The translations under genes and the position numbers were made by a program. Source: CAYYMD01 sp964480425 (GTDB lineage: Bacteria > Planctomycetota > Phycisphaerae > SM23-33). Taken from it: 31,634 nucleotides of DNA. The notes under the pieces are model-generated. The model was not told the DNA's origin. It was given only the letters and a program-made list of their open reading frames with translations, and did not search any database. Positions 29,046-31,634 of the stretch are shown here, one piece after another. How positions within the stretch are numbered: the stretch's first letter is position 1; each line of letters starts with the position of its first letter. The stretch lies in NCBI GenBank assembly GCA_964480425.1, contig CAYZPY010000013.1, positions 1 through 31,634 on the forward strand, written 5' to 3'.

Positions 29046-31553
29046 ATGAACTGGACATACGCACTTGCGGCCGCGATTCGTATGGAACGCCCCTGGGGGC
29101 TTGCGGCCCTGGTGTTGCTGGCGCCGGTGGTCGTATTTAATCTCCGCCGCAGGGAGGACGGGGGTGGGGGTTTTCCGATCGTACTACAATGCCTTGCCGT
29201 GGTTTTTGTAGCGGTTGCCCTTTCGGATGTGCGGGTCCGCATGGGCGCCGCCGCTCGCATGCCGTACCTTGTTTTCCAGGATGTTTCGGCATCGACGCAG
29301 GGGCAGAAGAAATTCTCGGATTTACGCCGGGATATGAACCGGTGGGGCGATTTGCCTGTGGAGGTTTACGATTTCGCCGCTTCGGTTACGAGGGGGGGAG
29401 ATGCACCGGACCGTTCGCGCACAAAACTCGTTTCGGCGTTGCAGGTGGCGCTCGCTCGCGGCGACGGGTCTTCGGGAGTGATCATACAGACGGACGGGCG
29501 ATTCCAGGACTCGTGGCGGCCTTACGCTAAAGCGCTCGGGGAGCAGGCGCGGGACGTGTTCGTATTGCCGATGACTTCCCCGCCGCCCGATGCGCGCATA
29601 AGCGATTTATCCGCCCGTCGCACGAGCGAGACGGGGGTGCGGCTTGAGTTGACGATAACGTCGAATGCGATGCAGCGGCGCAGCGTGAGGGTCTATCGCG
29701 CCGATGCGCCGGATGATGCGCTTTTTGAAAAGACGCTTAATCTGCTTATGGACGATGTTGCTACGTTTCGAATTGCCGACGGCGACGCATCCGCCGACAG
29801 GGCGGTGACGTATCGTGCGGAATTTAAAAATGCCGATGCGTTTTGGCAGAACGACGTCGCCGAGGTGGTGCTTTCGCCCGGCACGAGGCGCGTTGCGATA
29901 ATAGGTTTGCCTGCGCCGTTCGATAATTTGCCCGCACGCATCGGCGCAACCGTGAGTCGAATAGATCCCGCACAGGCCCCGCGGGACGTAATTGCGTGGA
30001 TGGACTTTTCCGCCGTGGTGCTCATAGACCCCCGGGGCGATTTGCTCGACGGCGCCCGGCGGGCTTCGCTTGGGGATTACGTATCCGCCGGCGGCGTGCT
30101 TGTATTGCTCGGTGCGGGTCCCTCGGCGGCGCCGGCCGACAGGACCGATCCGCTTAATCGCGTGGCGGCCCTGGTGGCCAATCCTTTCCGACGACGAAAA
30201 ATGAACGTGACCGTCGTGCTGGATGCGTCCGGCTCGATGTCGGAGGCGACGGAGGGGGGGCGGCGTAAATTCGACCGGGCGCGCGACGCGGTTCTGGCGC
30301 TTCAGGAACATCTGGGGGCTGCCGATTCGCTGGCGGTGGTGGTGTTTTCGGACCGTCCGCGAGTGGTTTACGCCGGGGGGCGCGGCGAGGTGGATTTTTC
30401 CGTCCTGGAGCAGGCGCTGGGGAAGGTTACGCCCGCCGGTCCGACGGACGTGGCGCCTGCGTTGAAACTGGCGGGAGAGAACCCCCCCCCGGCAGGAAGG
30501 CAGGGGCTGGTGATTGTCGTAAGCGATCTGCGAACGCGCCCGTTCGACCCTGCCGAAGTCGCCGCCCTGTTCGAGCCCGATAATCTTTCGCTGGCGGTGG
30601 TGGCGGTTCGCTCCGATGGCGAGGCGGAGCGGGGCGAACACCTCGTGAAACTTGCCGACATGCTCGATGCCGAGATGCTTACCAGCAGGACACTGGCGGA
30701 CCTTGCGGAGATTTTCGCCGGGTTTGTGCAAAAGGCCCGGGGCGGCAGGGTGAGGACCGGGCGATTCGACGCAGAACTGGTCCGTCCGGGGTTCGGGATA
30801 GATCCGGACCGGTGGCGACCTTTGGAAGCATACATACCCGCCGCGGCGCAGGAAAATGCCGAGGTGCTCCTCCGCGCGGTCGGGGACCCGGTCCTCGCCA
30901 GGCGCGTGGTGGGTCTGGGCAGGTCGGTTACGCTGGCGATTCCCTGCGACGACGAGGTCAACTATCACCTCGTCGGTTCCGGGGCGTTGAGTGGGTTTCT
31001 TTCCTCCGCCGTGCGTTGGGCGATGCGCGGCGAATCCGACAGCCGCTTTGGGGCCGAACTGAGCAGCGTCGAGGGGCGGCTTGACATTCGTGTGAACGCC
31101 GAGGATGCCGATGGACCCGTGAACTTTTTGAATCTGACAGCCGCCGTTAGCGCCTTTGGTGCGGGTGCGGGCGGTGTTATCCAGTCGCCCCTCGAACAGA
31201 CCGCTCCCGGAAGTTACTGCGGTCGGCTCTCCATGCCGGGCATGCCCGCTGCGATTGAAATCCGCGACGGTTCCGGACGTACGGTGTGGACGGGGACGGT
31301 CGCGCGGTTGGGCGGGGCGGAATATTCCGCCATCGGACCAGAGTGGGGAAACCTGCGCCTGCTGGCGGAGCTTACCGGGGGCCGAATCGTCGAGGCGCGC
31401 GAACTTCCCGAGGTGGTCCGGTCGCTTCGCCGAGGGGATTATGAGCCCATCTGGAGCTGGCTGATCGGTGCGGCGGTGGCGATTATGCTGACGGATTGGC
31501 TCATCAACAGGGGCGCAGGACGCCCGGGAGGACCTGCTCGCCGCAGGGGATGA
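29046..31553 (+). CDS. BatA-like membrane protein with VWA domain
   Basis: 835-residue membrane protein. Hydrophobic helices at about 17-34 and 43-60, a first von Willebrand-like region (YLVFQDVSASTQG, degenerate) at about 75-190, and a second, complete VWA domain with MIDAS motif DASGSMS at 393-399 (metal-binding Asp/Ser/Ser), followed by TDVAPALKLA and VIVVSDLRTRPFD. A beta-rich region follows, then a C-terminal membrane helix at about 808-826 and an Arg/Gly tail. This layout (helices, glutamine-amidotransferase-like/VWA, helix) is known in planctomycete aerotolerance-type (Bat) and 'VWA domain' proteins. Function is not established. Ribosome-binding site GAGG 5 bases before the ATG. The last 80 bases of the window hold nothing recognisable. 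Confidence 0.88.
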   Translation: MNWTYALAAAIRMERPWGLAALVLLAPVVVFNLRRREDGGGGFPIVLQCLAVVFVAVALSDVRVRMGAAARMPYLVFQDVSASTQGQKKFSDLRRDMNRWGDLPVEVYDFAASVTRGGDAPDRSRTKLVSALQVALARGDGSSGVIIQTDGRFQDSWRPYAKALGEQARDVFVLPMTSPPPDARISDLSARRTSETGVRLELTITSNAMQRRSVRVYRADAPDDALFEKTLNLLMDDVATFRIADGDASADRAVTYRAEFKNADAFWQNDVAEVVLSPGTRRVAIIGLPAPFDNLPARIGATVSRIDPAQAPRDVIAWMDFSAVVLIDPRGDLLDGARRASLGDYVSAGGVLVLLGAGPSAAPADRTDPLNRVAALVANPFRRRKMNVTVVLDASGSMSEATEGGRRKFDRARDAVLALQEHLGAADSLAVVVFSDRPRVVYAGGRGEVDFSVLEQALGKVTPAGPTDVAPALKLAGENPPPAGRQGLVIVVSDLRTRPFDPAEVAALFEPDNLSLAVVAVRSDGEAERGEHLVKLADMLDAEMLTSRTLADLAEIFAGFVQKARGGRVRTGRFDAELVRPGFGIDPDRWRPLEAYIPAAAQENAEVLLRAVGDPVLARRVVGLGRSVTLAIPCDDEVNYHLVGSGALSGFLSSAVRWAMRGESDSRFGAELSSVEGRLDIRVNAEDADGPVNFLNLTAAVSAFGAGAGGVIQSPLEQTAPGSYCGRLSMPGMPAAIEIRDGSGRTVWTGTVARLGGAEYSAIGPEWGNLRLLAELTGGRIVEARELPEVVRSLRRGDYEPIWSWLIGAAVAIMLTDWLINRGAGRPGGPARRRG

Positions 31554-31634
31554 ATTTAGGGCAGTTTGCAGAAATCTTTTCGCCATCTTCTGATTGCGGC
31601 TTCGCCCGGCGGCGTCCGGCTGCATCGACAATGC

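Noticed and set aside
29607..31631. Minus-strand frame of 674 codons
   Set aside because: Antisense shadow of the VWA protein. It has no family-like motifs and is rich in Arg/His/Pro/Gly, as shadows are.

Overview
The window looks like a chromosomal piece of a GC-rich bacterium, most likely a planctomycete (Phycisphaerae-like). The reasons are a PEP-CTERM exosortase-type sorting tail, the set and style of housekeeping genes, a large TPR protein and a BatA-like VWA membrane protein. The phylum call is an inference. Mosaic junctions and frameshifts also fit a metagenome-assembled contig.

Left core block (1-10325). Five genes run on the minus strand: a PIG-L deacetylase, a GT4 glycosyltransferase, an (alpha/alpha)6 glycosidase coupled to it, a TlyA/FtsJ-like rRNA methyltransferase without an S4 domain, and dnaE, which is cut by the left window edge. 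Upstream lie rpsT (S20) and a TPR protein. The TPR gene diverges from glmM, an alpha-phosphohexomutase on the plus strand.

Accessory block (about 10.33-23.96 kb), between glmM and murD. It is a patchwork: REP-like palindromes; a 5' piece of a DNA methylase abutting a 5' piece of a PEP-CTERM gene; a secreted C-type lectin/lipase PEP-CTERM protein with a short LuxR-type regulator; a PD-(D/E)XK-like nuclease overlapping a five-helix membrane/coiled-coil protein; a Zn-ribbon gene broken against the 3' end of a large P-loop ATPase; an excisionase-type HTH in operon with that ATPase; a divergent amino-methyltransferase with an N-terminal winged helix, a 31-residue ORF and a membrane Zn-ribbon protein; an AbiEi/AbiEii toxin-antitoxin pair; and a frameshifted XRE regulator with a frameshifted MBL-fold hydrolase. 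Its right edge carries a GGGAC-N-GTCCC palindrome like one at the left edge, and a short 3' remnant of argS.

The strongest candidate for a little-described system is the ATPase + HTH + divergent methyltransferase module at 15.46-19.8 kb. It resembles defence-island modules (DUF499 or PglY/BrxC-like ATPases with modification methylases). The membrane/nuclease pair lies on one side and AbiE on the other.

Right core block (23960-31553). On the minus strand, a heterodimer-type M16 peptidase pair (one subunit with the zinc motif, one without) is followed by murD with an ATGA overlap. On the plus strand lie gpsA and a VWA membrane protein.
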